Source: Brachionus koreanus (lineage: Eukaryota; Rotifera; Eurotatoria; Ploima; Brachionidae). From it: a DNA stretch of 64,000 nt. The stretch spans positions 1,228,266-1,292,265 of the forward strand of contig PJRA01000216.1 of the NCBI GenBank assembly GCA_016987375.1, written 5' to 3'. The position numbers and the translations under genes are program-made. Shown in pieces: positions 34,335 to 46,413 of this stretch (position 1 is the stretch's first letter; each line of letters opens with the position of its first letter). Under the pieces are notes generated by a model. It saw nothing but the letters and a program-made list of their open reading frames with translations, was not told the DNA's origin and ran no database searches.

Positions 34335-37300
34335 TTATAATTTAAACAAAGGGTTTTCTAAAAAGTCTAACAACTCTGTTGCTATCTTGTACTCAGCAAA
34401 TGAATCAGGCAATCTGTGTAAAACAATACCGATTAATTCTAGAAAGGCTTGTTTAGATGAAATTGTATGAATGCGATAATCAGGAGGACCCTTTAAAAAA
34501 AATAAAAAATAATTTAAAATATAAAAAATTAAATTTAGAATGTATACTAGTGATTTAAGCCACGATTTCAAATTGGTCGAGAGAATGGCAATCAAATTTG
34601 GATCCTTGTTCTTCTCCAAGACTTCATTAACTTTGTGACCTATCACTATCAATAACTGAGAAGCGAATAGTTCTACTTCTTTAATTCCATGCAAAATCTA
34701 TGAATAAATAAATAATAAAAAAATTACTTTCTTTATATATTAAGATTACTTTTTCTGCTTCATAATGGTAATCAAGTGCATATAGCAGACAACAGTAATA
34801 GAGCTTAATAAACTCAGAATCGACTTCCATTTCTTTGCTTAAATTGAATACAGTTGACAAGCTTTCATTAATATCTTCGGATAATTTAGCCCTGATAGAT
34901 GTTGGATTTTTAACTTGATTCATTATTGAATTTAGCGCTTTAGTAAAAAACTAAAACAATTATAAAATAATTTGAAAACAACAAAAAATTTATTTTTTTT
35001 ACTAGTTTTCTAGAATTAACAATTTTAGCATCTACGTCATTTGAAATGTACGGATGAGTATGAAGCTCAGAGGTCAGTGCTAATTTTCCCTAAAAATGAT
35101 TTAAATTTAAAAATCGAAAATAATTTATTTTAAAAATTACTTTTGTATCAAAAAATGAATATGGCTTTACCGATCTCATTTTGTATTTTACAATTAAAAA
35201 TAGTATTCTCACTAACTGATATTGAAAAAGACATAGATGATAATTGACATGTTTTTGTTCAGCTGCCACTTCGACCAATTGTTTGCTTGAAGAATTTTTA
35301 AATTTTCCCTGAATATCTGTTGATGAATTTGAACCCAGAGCCAGATTTAAAATCATGTTAGTTGCAATAAAATCAAACTCGCTATAATCAGAAGAATCTT
35401 TCCAAAACTACAAAAAAGGAATTAATTCTAATTGAAACTTAACACTCAAAGGACCGGTGACGATTTAAAACTTTCTTTATTCTCATATATCTTATAAAGA
35501 ATAAATCACCACCACCTTAAACTTTCTGAATCTTTTAAAACGCTTAAATATTTTTAAAAAAAAATTGAATTTTTGGAAATCTGAAGAACAGTACCAAAAT
35601 ATAGAAAATAAAAATAAGTGTCAGATTGACACCGGTCATTTGAGTGTTAAAATTCAAAAAACAATAAATTTTATTGTGTAATGGTAACATGCAAAAAAGA
35701 AGTATTGTGTAAGCGAAAATAAATTCAACAATGTCGGTAGAAACAAACAATGAAAAGACTACTATAGCAAGAATAAGTTAGTTATCATGCTTTGTCAATT
35801 TATTTAAACTAAGTTGATCGTAGAATATTTACAATGTAATACCTACCAGGTCATAATTGAATATGGGCACCTCGTTTATGTTACAGTTGGCATCCATTAT
35901 GAGATCAAGTAAATTCATTATCTGGTTTAGAAAAGAAACAACATGCTCCGGATTAATGCCCACTTCATTTCGAACACTTTTGTCGTTTGGAAAGTGTCCG
36001 ATTTTGTCAATTAGCTTGGTTAAGGAAGCAACTTTTTTGCTCAAATTCTTGTGCCAAAGAATACTCAAAATTCCTTGACGAAGGATTGCGTTTCCGATTT
36101 CACTGCCAAATTTAAGCGCTAATTCCAATTTATTGATGTCGTTTCCAGCTTCTTTTTCAAATAATATTATTGATTCCCAGGCACAATTGACCAAAAGAGT
36201 ATCAGACTCAAGCGATTTTGGCAAAAATTTTCTAGCTTCTTGCAAATTATCTTTTTATTTTTAAATTAAATAAATAAAATGATTAATTAATTATATGATT
36301 GAAATTTTTTTACCATAAAAAAATCTATTCTCTTCACTAAGCACTAGCTTTTTTTCTTCAGTTTCAGTTTGACACATTTCCTCGTCAATTAGACTCAATA
36401 ATTTAGGAGGGTAATCATTTAGAACTACATGTCTTGATGTCAATTCACTAAGAATTCCTTTGCCTTTATTCAATATATTTCTAATGTTAAAATCAAAATC
36501 AATTGAATTTAGCACTGATTTCTTTCCGCAAGAAAATAAAATGCCTAGTTTGATTAGAGCATAAATACGATCTGCTAAAATATTTAATATTTCTATTTGT
36601 GAACGATTTATTTGTAACTTAAAATTTAAATATTATAAGAAAATTTAATTTAAAAACTAAATAAGCTACTTTGATAAGAATTGATCGAATAATCCAAATT
36701 ATCACAAGAGAATTATGAAGATTCTTCGAGTTTTCGACCATGGTTTTTAATTTGGGAAGAAATCCGTTCAAAAAAACACTTTCAAAGTCACAATCCACTG
36801 GATCAGAGTTATCTATTATTTGCTTATTTTCAAGATTCAGGCTCCAGCAACCACTTAATATAAATATCAAATCATATAATGCATATATCGAAGTAAAACC
36901 TTCGCTAAGCACTGCATTAATTAACAGATCTAAAAGACGAATTTTTTGAATCGGAACAACTGCGAAAAATTCGTCTAAATCTTCTATTCTAAGTCCAGTG
37001 TTTTTTTTTAACAATTTGGAGAAGATAAAAAATCCAAGTTGTTCCTTATCATCATTGGTAATTGTTTTGTTAAAGTCAAATGTTGTTTTAGATTTGTTAG
37101 AATTCAACTGCTCATTTGATGATGCATCAAAGCAAGACAAAAATTTTGACAGATTCAAAATTTCGTTGGGGCTAAATTTTACTTTTTTGGAACTAGAACA
37201 TTTGTTTTTTGATTCGTAATATTCGTTTATTTGATCTTCATCGACTTGAAGCAACTCTTTTAAATTTTCTCTCTTTAGAATAAAAAATGTTCATTTTTCT

Positions 37301-40300
37301 TTATTTATCTAACAATAACTAAGTACTTCTTCACTTTTTTCGTCATCTATTAAATTCATTTCATTTGTATTTAAATAAATATATGACTTTATTAGAATGC
37401 AATTCAAGCCGCAAAAATTTCCGTATTTAAGCGATTCAGGACTTTGGTTATCTCCTTTTATTTTCTATAAAGTTTAAATTAAAAATTAAAGCTTCATTTA
37501 AATTTACCTTGTTTTTTGATCATTTCATCTTCAGTTTTAAAAGTTTCATAAATTTTTTCATATGATAAGAATGCTGTATTGAGAAGTTTTTCCAAAGCCT
37601 AAATTATTATCAAAGATTAAATATATTCAGCTAGACAAAAAAGTGATTATTTATTTATTAAATCTATAATATACTTGTTGTTTTATAGCAGGTGTTTTAA
37701 AATCTGCCAAAATTGATTTCAAATCATGCCATAAATGATCTACAAAAATTAAAATTATAACAAAAAAAATTTCGAATAGATTTCTAAATACCGTTTTCAG
37801 TTTTGTTCTCTCTTAGAATTGATTTTAGCTTTTTTAATAAAATTGTATCTCTAACTCTTTGGTTATTTTTATCACTTGAAAAAATATTAAATTTTTTTTT
37901 AAAAAATTTTGCTGGTTTTCACTAAAAATGTCCCATTTTTATATTTAATAATTAAAATGTCTTTTTAAAACTTATTAAAAAGCTAAACCACAAATATAAT
38001 CTTTATTTTTCTTTTCAAATTAAAAAGGACAAAATTGGAGCTTCAAGTTTATTGAATTATTTTATTAAAGGTGCATAAAATATAATTTTAGACGATAGTT
38101 TAAAATGAAAGACAAAACGTAAATTTAAAAATTATTAAATAAATTATATTTGATTGTTCTTTACTAACAATTTTAAATAAATATTTCATATTTCTATTCT
38201 TATACCAAATGAAATTATTTAGTTTGTTTAAAAAAATGGTGACAATTATAGTGAAAATTACTTAAAAATGCTTCTATCAGATTTACCTTAGTATCAAATG
38301 AAAGGGAATGTCTAGTGTTTTAATCTGACCTTCTGCACTTACCAGAAAACACTGAATATATTGACTTAATTTGTATTCGTTATTATAAAGACTTCCATTT
38401 AGTGAAAGCATAAAATATCCAGGATAAACAAGTATACAATTTTTCCCGACATTAAACGCTGCCACTCTAATTCCTTGTTGACATCCCCATATCTTTATAG
38501 GTAAAAAAAAAAATTAAATTATTTTTAAATTTATAAATTACTTCTATTAATCCACGTCTCGGTGCATAGATAATCAAATACAAAGCGTATCTATTGTTAA
38601 ATTTTTCTTCACTCTCATCATCGACACAAATCCATCCAATTTGTGCATCTCGATAGCCTTTAAAAAAAATCAAAAGCTTAATATTTAAATAAACTTTTTT
38701 TTTTTTCATTTTCATATTTAACCTTTAAAAATTCTTATTGCAATGCCTTTAAGAACATCAATTAGCATAACTCGACCAAAGCTGTCAGTTGTTGCAGCGA
38801 GATTATTTGCTGGAGATATTATTATGCTCTCGCCATTTCTACGAAAATCTTGAAGTCCTATCCTCTGACTCAATGGAGTTGGAGGCTCTATCTTAGGTTG
38901 CGGTTTAACATTTGTTGCAGGCTTCCCAAAGCCCATCCATCCTCTTTAAAAAAGTAATTATTTTCTAAAAACTTAATAACTAAAATAGTGTTGTCTGGTC
39001 TCTCTTATCTTTTAACATTTTATATTTTTTTTCAAAATATAAAATATTTTTTGAAAAAATACTCCAAAAAAAATGCAACATCTTTAGTTGCACCTTTTTT
39101 ACTTAGAATATTCTTTATTATGTAAAAAAATAAAACATCAATAAGATTTTAATTGATTATTGATTTGATTTTCTAAAGAAAAAAAAGTAAAAATTTAGTT
39201 TTTTGTTTTTGGTGCAATAAACTATGTTGCAGTTTTTTTTCAGTATTTTTTTACAAATAATTTTTTTGAGTGGATTTCAATTTATCAAAAATGAAGAATT
39301 TATTCTTATTTCTATTTGAATTTTAGAATGCCTTTTTATTTTTCAGGTTAATTTTTTAAAATTTCAAAGGTTGATATTCTAAATAGTACGGTTTGGGAAT
39401 TAGATGTTCTTAAATTTCTTAAAATTAAATTAATTTAATTAAATTAGCATTTTATGAAATGATAGAAAACAAAATAATTAAAAGAGATTGATAATGTAAA
39501 GGAAATTCAAAAAGTCTAAATTTTCTCCAAATTTTGTTTTCGACAAAAAATTCTTAAACTGTGTGTATCAAAACCCCAATTAAAAAAAAACCTCAAAAAA
39601 GGTTAATATTAGCACTTTTTTTGGGATTAGGAGGTTCTGACTAGTTCAACAAAATTAAAAATGTATCCATAATTATAATTGGTTTCTTCTCTATCTTAGC
39701 AGATGATAAGGGAGTTAACAATTTAGATAAAGTAAATAGTTCTTTTAATTATGATTCCTTAAATAGATTAAATTTTTTTATTTTTTTTAATTTTCAACAA
39801 TTTTAAACATATTGATCATTATAAATAGATTTTAAAAAAAAATAAGAGTTTCTTGTAAACAAATTTATTCATCTATTGAGAACCAAATCTGGAAATAATT
39901 GAAAAGTTTTGCATATCTTTAAATTTAAAACTCTGAATTAAATTGAATAGAATTGTATTTTGAACTTATTGTGAAAAAATCAAAAACTATTTTAAATAAT
40001 ATATTTTAAATGAATTAATAGAATAACAACTTGCTCTTAGAATAATTCATGAACTTTTCTTTCTTTAAAGAGGATTGATCATAAAATTTATCATTCAATT
40101 TTAGTCAAAAATTAAAAAATTTTACTTTGCAGCACTCATCAGAGAACTGGTAATTTTTCCTGCTACAGCTTTTACTTCAGTAAACATAGGCTGGGAAAGG
40201 TCCTATAAAATAAAAACTAGTTAAAAAATTATTAAAAATATTTGCATTTCCTTTTATTTAGCTTGATTAAAAAAGGAACAATGCAAGTATCAATTGATTT

Positions 40301-42399
40301 AGAACAAATTTTTACATCAAAAGCATAGTAAAATGAAACAAAAGGTGAATTTCCGCATGTTATGTAGCGATTATACATGGGTGGTATTGTTTCGAATATT
40401 TCATCTGGTCCACCAATCATACTAGCAGCAAAAATTTGATCAAATCGATTATCGCTGGTAAGACCTAAAAGAAAATCAAATTTTTTAATAATTAATGGTG
40501 TAACAATTTGAACATAAAAAATAACTGTTTTAATAAAATTAATATTAATCAAAATAAAATATGTTTTAAAAAATATTTTAGAAAACTATCTTTAATTTCT
40601 TTTTTTTTTAAATTAATCATATCAATCATCAAATTTGTTTTATTGATGTTTTAATTTTTAATCTTTTAGGTACATGAAAAAATTTTTTTTAGATAAAAAA
40701 ATGCCATTTTACACTGTGTTTTAATATTTTTTAAGAAAATTTTATTATCGTTAATATTAAACTTATTAAAAAAAAGGAAATATTTTTTCGGATTATTATT
40801 TACCTGCACTGACAAAATCTGTTAGCAATTCTTGAGCATCAAATTTCCATTTTTTATAGTCAAGGCTCATCGATGAAATAGACTCCATAATATCATTGTG
40901 ATCACCTGGCACTTATAAAGTAAAGATATTTTAAAAAAATTTTAAAAGAGAAATTTATAATTTTTGTACTTGTAGCTGCATATTTTCGAGCGGCTCGTAA
41001 ATAATGATATAAGTTAGCACCATCTATACTAACCAAGATATTATTCTCATAAAGAATGTCAATTTCTTCGGGCTTTTTGAATTTCTTAAATAAATCCCAT
41101 TTTCATTCAAGAAAAAAAAAGCTACCTGAGAAATCCATCCAATATACTTAGGATTTTCATAAGTTTTACATTTAATTTTTAAAATTTTAGAGTTGTGAAA
41201 CATTTGAGTAATCAAAAGAGTTCCATTCTGAATTTGAAAAAAAAAATTTATTAAAACAATTTAAAACAAAATTAAATTAAAGGTTCTTTTTCTGATATTA
41301 GCTTTTGTTTAACTTGCAAAGTTAGCTTATTTTCAGGTCCTAATTTTCGCTCATAAATTTTTAGCATTTTTTCAAGAATGCAAATACTGTCAGAGTTTAG
41401 ATCTTTGCTTAAACTTGGATCAATTAAATATTCTAAATTATCAATTTTGTTCACAAAATTGGATAGAACACCTCTATTTCTGGCTAAACTCAATTTCCTA
41501 CTTTTTTCCAATGAAATTTCTTTCAATTCTTCAGAAATAGTTCTTATTATTTTTTTGTCTTTTCTAGCTTTCTTTATTAGTCTAAAGACTGGATCATTTT
41601 CTTTTATTGAAACGTATTTTCCAAACTCATCTGTTAAACTATAGTAACTATTATGACTTGATTTGATTAAATCAGTTGTTGCCATTTTAACATTTAAATT
41701 ATTCTCATCATTTTTCATTTTAGATTTCTTTTTTTTTTAAAGAGAGATATTTTTAATTGTCAAATTTATTTTTGAATCCAATATTTTATAAATCCAATAG
41801 TTACAAAACAATGCTTAGTTACCTCGGTATACATCCTGATATTTCCGGTATTAAAACCGACCAATATGCATGTCCAATCCAACAATCCTTCACCAGATCT
41901 TAATAAAGAAATTAAAATTTTTTTCTTTTTACTTTAGTTTCTTACATTCGTTGTGATGCAATTGGCAAACAAAGAACTGATGTTACTAACTCACTAAAAA
42001 TTTGAAATTTATCTTAATAATTGTATTTTCTTTCAGATTTACTTTTCTAAATGATTAAGATTCAACTTAGAGCTAGTTGAAAATTTTATCTGATCTGTCA
42101 TATCCCATTTTCCTATGCATATAACAATGTTTTTATTTGATGACAAAACAACAAGATTTCCACAAGGTGAAAAATTTACATGGTATCTGTCAAACCAGTT
42201 TTCATTCAATTTTGAATCAAAATTCTTTTTTGTGTCGGATATGTTGTCACTTAAACCTTAAAAAATAAACCTTAAATTAAAATTCAACAAAAATAAAATA
42301 TCAACTTTCTTGAGTTTTTTCTATATCATTTTGATCAAGAAATTCACTTATTTTGTCCAAATCAATTATCTTTCCAAAAGTTTTTAAGGAGCAAGTCAT
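34335..42399 (-). CDS. RAB3GAP2: Rab3 GTPase-activating protein, non-catalytic subunit
   Basis: 24 exons run from ATG 42399 to the stop at 34335, coding for about 1,362 aa (human about 1,393). Clear matches to vertebrate RAB3GAP2 occur throughout: the start [39 protein letters not shown], and [15 protein letters not shown]. Further on come [37 protein letters not shown]-like [18 protein letters not shown] and [11 protein letters not shown]. The N-terminal half forms a beta-propeller-like region and the rest is helical. With RAB3GAP1 it regulates Rab3 and acts as exchange factor for Rab18 at the ER. Exon 13 (37921-37792) needs one more base for the frame to continue. A run of nine T at 37892-37900 is the likely site of a 1-base assembly error. 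The first intron after exon 4 (41228-41822) contains a separate ORF. Confidence 0.93.
38944..40125. other. Long RAB3GAP2 intron
   Basis: This 1.2-kb intron lies between the exons ending SSLMSAAK and starting GWMGFGKP. It is AT-rich, with long homopolymers. No open frame, repeat pair or transposon motif could be made out in it. Confidence 0.6.
41272..41718 (-). CDS. Nested intronless ORF inside a RAB3GAP2 intron
   Basis: An ATG-to-TAA frame of 148 codons sits wholly inside the 595-nt intron after RAB3GAP2 exon 4, on the same strand. It ends 44 nt before the acceptor of exon 5. It has no signal peptide or membrane span. The composition is charged, with Lys/Arg-Glu helices ([29 protein letters not shown]) and a C-terminal helix [12 protein letters not shown] recognise no family. 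In a genome where introns are about 50 nt, an intron enlarged to hold an open frame with balanced codon use suggests a real nested gene or retrocopy. A chance frame or a rare alternative terminal exon are the alternatives. Confidence 0.5.
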   Translation of the reverse strand: MKNDENNLNVKMATTDLIKSSHNSYYSLTDEFGKYVSIKENDPVFRLIKKARKDKKIIRTISEELKEISLEKSRKLSLARNRGVLSNFVNKIDNLEYLIDPSLSKDLNSDSICILEKMLKIYERKLGPENKLTLQVKQKLISEKEPLI

Positions 42400-42609
42400 T
42401 CTTTTTTTTTAATCTTAAAAATTAATTTAAATTTTATTCAGTTTTATTATTAATTACGTTCAAATAATGTCAAATTATGAAATTAATTTGAGATGCTCAA
42501 TATTTGTCTTAATTTAATTCTAAAATGATTATTTAAATAAAAAAATATTTTATTGTTTGAAATTAGCTAACTAATTCCAGTGTAATTTTTATAAATTCTA
42601 ACGATTCGG

Positions 42610-45490
42610 TCAAGCTTTTAAAAAAATTTGTTTAACTGAATATTTGGAGCACTTTAAAACAAGCCATCCAATGCTTTCATTTCTGGTAAAATTACTATTA
42701 ATCGATTTAGAGATGCATAATTCAATAATATTGCTGTGAGTCATAATTTTATCTTTTTGAATTAATAAATCTTTTAAAAAACTTTTTGACTCTATAACAA
42801 AATTATGACTAATGCTGTACCATCTTGGATTTATTAGTTTATTTGACAAATCCAATTCGTCTAGTCTAATTCCAAGTGAAATTTTGGCAGTTTCATAAAT
42901 CAAGTTAACATTAAAAGATGAAAGTATCATTGACCATGTTTCAGCTCCACCAATGCGTTGGTTTATTTCAATAGGCATTAAAAAATTTCCCTTCCCAATC
43001 AAATCTGGTTTACATTTAGCTTCAAAATGAAGACAGGCATTGCGGAAATCTAATTTCTTAATCCAATTTTTTAACACGTTATTTATCTCTTGCTGCTGAT
43101 CCAAAGTTAATTTAATTGATGGACAGACACCCCCTTTTAAAAAAAATTTCTAAAATAAAATCAATAAAATTATAAAATTTAATTTAAAGGAAAATAATTT
43201 AAAAACTTTTTATTTTCTAATTTTTTTTATCAGAATTAAATTTTTAGTACAAACTTCACTAATAAAACATAAATGGTATATATATTGACAGAAAGTCAAT
43301 AACTTTTTAGACCTAGATATTAAATACCCTTTATTTATGTATACTTTATGGCGAATTATTCAATAAAGTAGTATCTTGTAAAGAAGCTAGACTTATATAA
43401 CATAAAGCACATAGCGTTCTTAAAAATCAAGGGTAGTTTGCAATTTAATATTCAAAGATTAATAAAAGAAATAAAACTGGTTGTTTAAATTCATAAAAAT
43501 CAGAGTAAACAGAGATTTTTACTACCAAAACCCATCATATCTCATTGTCAAATTTTTTCTGTTTTTCCAATTTTTCAAAATTTTTTTAGTTTATTAAAAA
43601 GGATTGAAAATTTTACCAAAAATATTAACTAACCTCAATACAGTTTCTTGATAGAAAGTTTCTAAAGTTCAAAATATACCATAAGATATAACACGAGCGC
43701 CTCAATTCGACTTCAATAGCTCGTAATTTTAAAAGCATTGTAAAGTTTTAGAAATTAATTGTTTTTTAAAATATGAAGCTAAAAGAAGTATTACTAAGAA
43801 GATGTCTATAGTATCGTAATACGCAAGAACTTGGAATACTTGATTTAAAATAATGAATACCTTTAAAAATACACCAATTTTTTTAAATAACAAAAAGTGG
43901 TTTTTAAGGCTAAATTAAAAAGATTTTTTCTGTATTTTTATTGTTTTGTCTGTTTTATTGTTCTGGATCGGCTCTTCAAAAATCTTAAAATCTTCCATGA
44001 AATATCTTCGTTTATTTTTTCGGTTTACTGCACAACACTTTTTATTCATCGCCGCACACACTCAAACATCTTTTAAATTCTGAAAAAGATTCTAGAAATT
44101 TTTCAAGAATGACTCCATAGTCATATAAAAAATATGTTTTTTTGGCATTTCTGAGGTCAAAAAATATATAAACTTTGGCTCAAAAGTATGTCAGTCAACT
44201 CTTTGAGATTTGAAAGACAGGATGCATTCCCTTGACAAAATCATCAAAAAAAAGCAAAATTATGAGCTATTTACAGGTTTTAAGACTCGAAAACATTTTT
44301 AGAATCAAATATAAAATATTTTTGTATTAATTTTTTAAAAAAATGTGCTTTTTTTTTTACTTGCAATAATATAATTTAACCCCTTTATTTTTTTTTATTC
44401 TTATTTTTCTGAAGCTTAAAAAAAACCTGTAAAAAAACTGTGAATTTAATTCTTTCTTGTCTTACAGAGTTAACTTTAAATTTTTTAATTTAATTAAAAT
44501 TTAGTTATTGTGAACTTTTTAATTTACCTAGTTCGTTGAAAAAAGGTTCCTTTGCTGGGAAATTATCAGAAATAACTGAAAACATTACTTGGTTGTTCTG
44601 AATTAAAATTTCAACATCAATTTCAATTCCTTAAAAAATAAAATAATTTTCAAATTAGCTAGCAAAAATTAGAAATTTTTATTGCCATCGTAAAACTCTT
44701 CAATCAATAAGTCAATTTCTAGTCCTATGCTTTTGCTAAAACATTCAGTTAACTCTATCTGATTGTTGCATTTAAATATAAAATCTTTTCCAGAACCATT
44801 AGAATTTTTCACAATTACAGGAAATTTAATTTTCGATTTAAAAAATAAAACCGATGATAAAATGTCATTTGTTTTGCAAAACGTCAGATACGAATAAATT
44901 TCTTGATTTTTAATTAAACAAAATTTGGGAGTTGTTATACCATTTTGTAGGCAAAGCTTTCTTAGTTCAAATTTATTCTTAATTTTTTGGGCTAATTCGA
45001 ATGGAATTGATGGTAAATTGAAATAATTTGCCAAATATGAAGCAATTAAAATCGAATAATCATCAAAGGTAAAAATAGCATTGAATTTAAGTGCATTTTT
45101 TTTCTCGTATTCAACAACTCTATCTAATGTTTCTTCTATATTATCTAGATTTTGATGATCAGCCAAAATCCAGTCATCAAAATAACCATATGCCCAAGCT
45201 TTATCCTTGCATAAACAAACCATTTTATCAAAATTTAGACTCTTCAAATTTTTGAGAACATGATATCGTTTGACAGACCCGCATCCAATGACCAAAACCC
45301 TCTTATCTGTAAATTCACCACTGCTATTACTTAAAACAGTTTTATTTTGATGAAAAAAAACAAAATTATCTTCTAAGTTGATAAATTCTGATTTTTCCTT
45401 ATTTTGAATCGTCCCAGTTTCACTTTTGAGTCCAAAATAGCAATTAGAACACCTTGAATCATCAGAACACTTAAAACAAAATTTTTCCAT
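42610..45490 (-). CDS. ATP-grasp ligase, carnosine-synthase-like
   Basis: Three exons, 45490-44686, 44629-44528 and 43133-42610, give about 476 aa. The N-terminus has Cys clusters (CFKCSDDSRCSNCYF). A Rossmann-like start, RVLVIGCGS, follows. Then FDDYSILIASYLANYFNLP and FPVIVKNSNGSGKDF form the ATP-binding part of the ATP-grasp fold. LIEEFYDGIEIDVEILI and MPIEINQRIGGAETW supply the metal- and phosphate-binding Glu/Asn pair. ATP-grasp enzymes join a carboxylate to an amine through an acyl-phosphate. The general plan is like animal carnosine synthase (CARNS1) and bacterial dipeptide ligases, but it is shorter than CARNS1. The substrate is unknown. The first intron uses a GC donor (GATG|gcaat). 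The second intron is 1.4 kb. The gene starts 197 bp from the divergent R-SNARE gene. Confidence 0.75.
43134..44527. other. Long intron of the ATP-grasp gene
   Basis: This 1.4-kb intron splits the ATP-grasp domain. Parts are locally richer in G and C (near 43680-43740 and 44030-44250). I could not recognise a coding remnant or paired repeat. An old insertion is plausible. Confidence 0.5.
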
Positions 45491-45602
45491 TTGAATTTTG
45501 ATGAAATTTTATTTTGTTTTTCTATGATAATGAAACTAGTTCATTTTTTTTAAAAGAAAAAACGTGATTTTAAAAATTGAAAAAAAAATCTTTTAGATTT
45601 AG

Positions 45603-45610
45603 TATATAAA
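45603..45610 (+). promoter_or_regulatory. TATA-like box in a divergent promoter
   Basis: TATATAAA lies 78 bp upstream of the R-SNARE start codon, inside the 197-bp spacer that separates it from the divergent ATP-grasp gene. The spacing allows a short leader. In AT-rich DNA such a string can arise by chance. Confidence 0.35.
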
Positions 45611-45687
45611 GAATATCTAGGCAACGCATTTTATTCAAAACTATCAATTATTGAACAATTATCAAACTAATTTTTTTACTAGACTAA

Positions 45688-46311
45688 ATGCGAAAGAGAT
45701 CAATAAGTGACCAATGTTTGGCCACTAATAATTTAAATTGTAATTTCAAAAGGTCGAAATCAGAAGAAAGATTGAAAACATTTAAGCTTGTTAAAAATCA
45801 GTATAATGATAGAAAAAAGAAACAATTAATTAAGTTTATTAAACCTTCATCGATTTTTAAAATCAAAAAGGACAAGAATAATCCGAATCCTTCTCTAAAA
45901 TTAACAACTGTAAACGAAAAGGTAATTAGCCAAAAAAGTCCTCAAAACGTAAAAAAAAAATCTGTAGTTCTTCAAGCGGCTGCTCTATTGCAATTAGAGA
46001 ATTATACTCAACTAAATGAAAGAGTGGAAACTTTAAAGCTATCGATGATGAACAATTTAAACAAACTACTAGAAAGAGATGTGAGCTTGATGGATCTTGA
46101 GCGAAAAGCAGACAATTTAACTACTGATACTCTAAATTTAAAAATAACTTCTACCAAAGTTAAAAAAATTAAAATATATAAAAAATTTCGAAAAAAAATT
46201 TTGACTTGTTTGATTATTTTTATCATAATAGTTATTTTATATTGTTGTTTTTTATTTTTTCTGAATATTTATGATGCTGACAAAAAGAAAAAAAAATATT
46301 TATTCAAATAA
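45688..46311 (+). CDS. R-SNARE (VAMP/synaptobrevin-like) with long basic N-terminus
   Basis: A single exon codes for 207 aa. Residues of about 109-165 form a SNARE helix: LNERVETLKLSMMNNLNKLLERDVSL then LERKADNLT. The Arg in KLLERD is the zero-layer residue of R-SNAREs, in the same setting as KVLERD in VAMP2. A tail anchor (about 172-193, LTCLIIFIIIVILYCCFLFF) follows, as in synaptobrevins, and a short Lys-rich end. The first 100 residues are basic and Ser/Lys-rich with no longin fold. They are much longer than the N-terminal part of VAMP1-3. It should drive vesicle fusion by pairing with Q-SNAREs. Which membrane it serves is unknown. The absence of introns is unusual in this window and may point to a retrocopy. 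Confidence 0.8.
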   Translation: MRKRSISDQCLATNNLNCNFKRSKSEERLKTFKLVKNQYNDRKKKQLIKFIKPSSIFKIKKDKNNPNPSLKLTTVNEKVISQKSPQNVKKKSVVLQAAALLQLENYTQLNERVETLKLSMMNNLNKLLERDVSLMDLERKADNLTTDTLNLKITSTKVKKIKIYKKFRKKILTCLIIFIIIVILYCCFLFFLNIYDADKKKKKYLFK

Positions 46312-46413
46312 TGTTTGTATTTTTTATTTAAAATAAAAAATAACTAAATCTAATTTAAAAATAGTTCATTTTTAATAGAAATAATTTATATAATTAGAAA
46401 AAATAAAACGAAG

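Noticed and set aside
35544..35750. Minus-strand frame with hydrophobic segments
   Set aside because: It lies in the RAB3GAP2 intron between exons 19 and 20, is Phe/Ile-rich and has no family feature, unlike the better supported nested ORF at 41272-41718.
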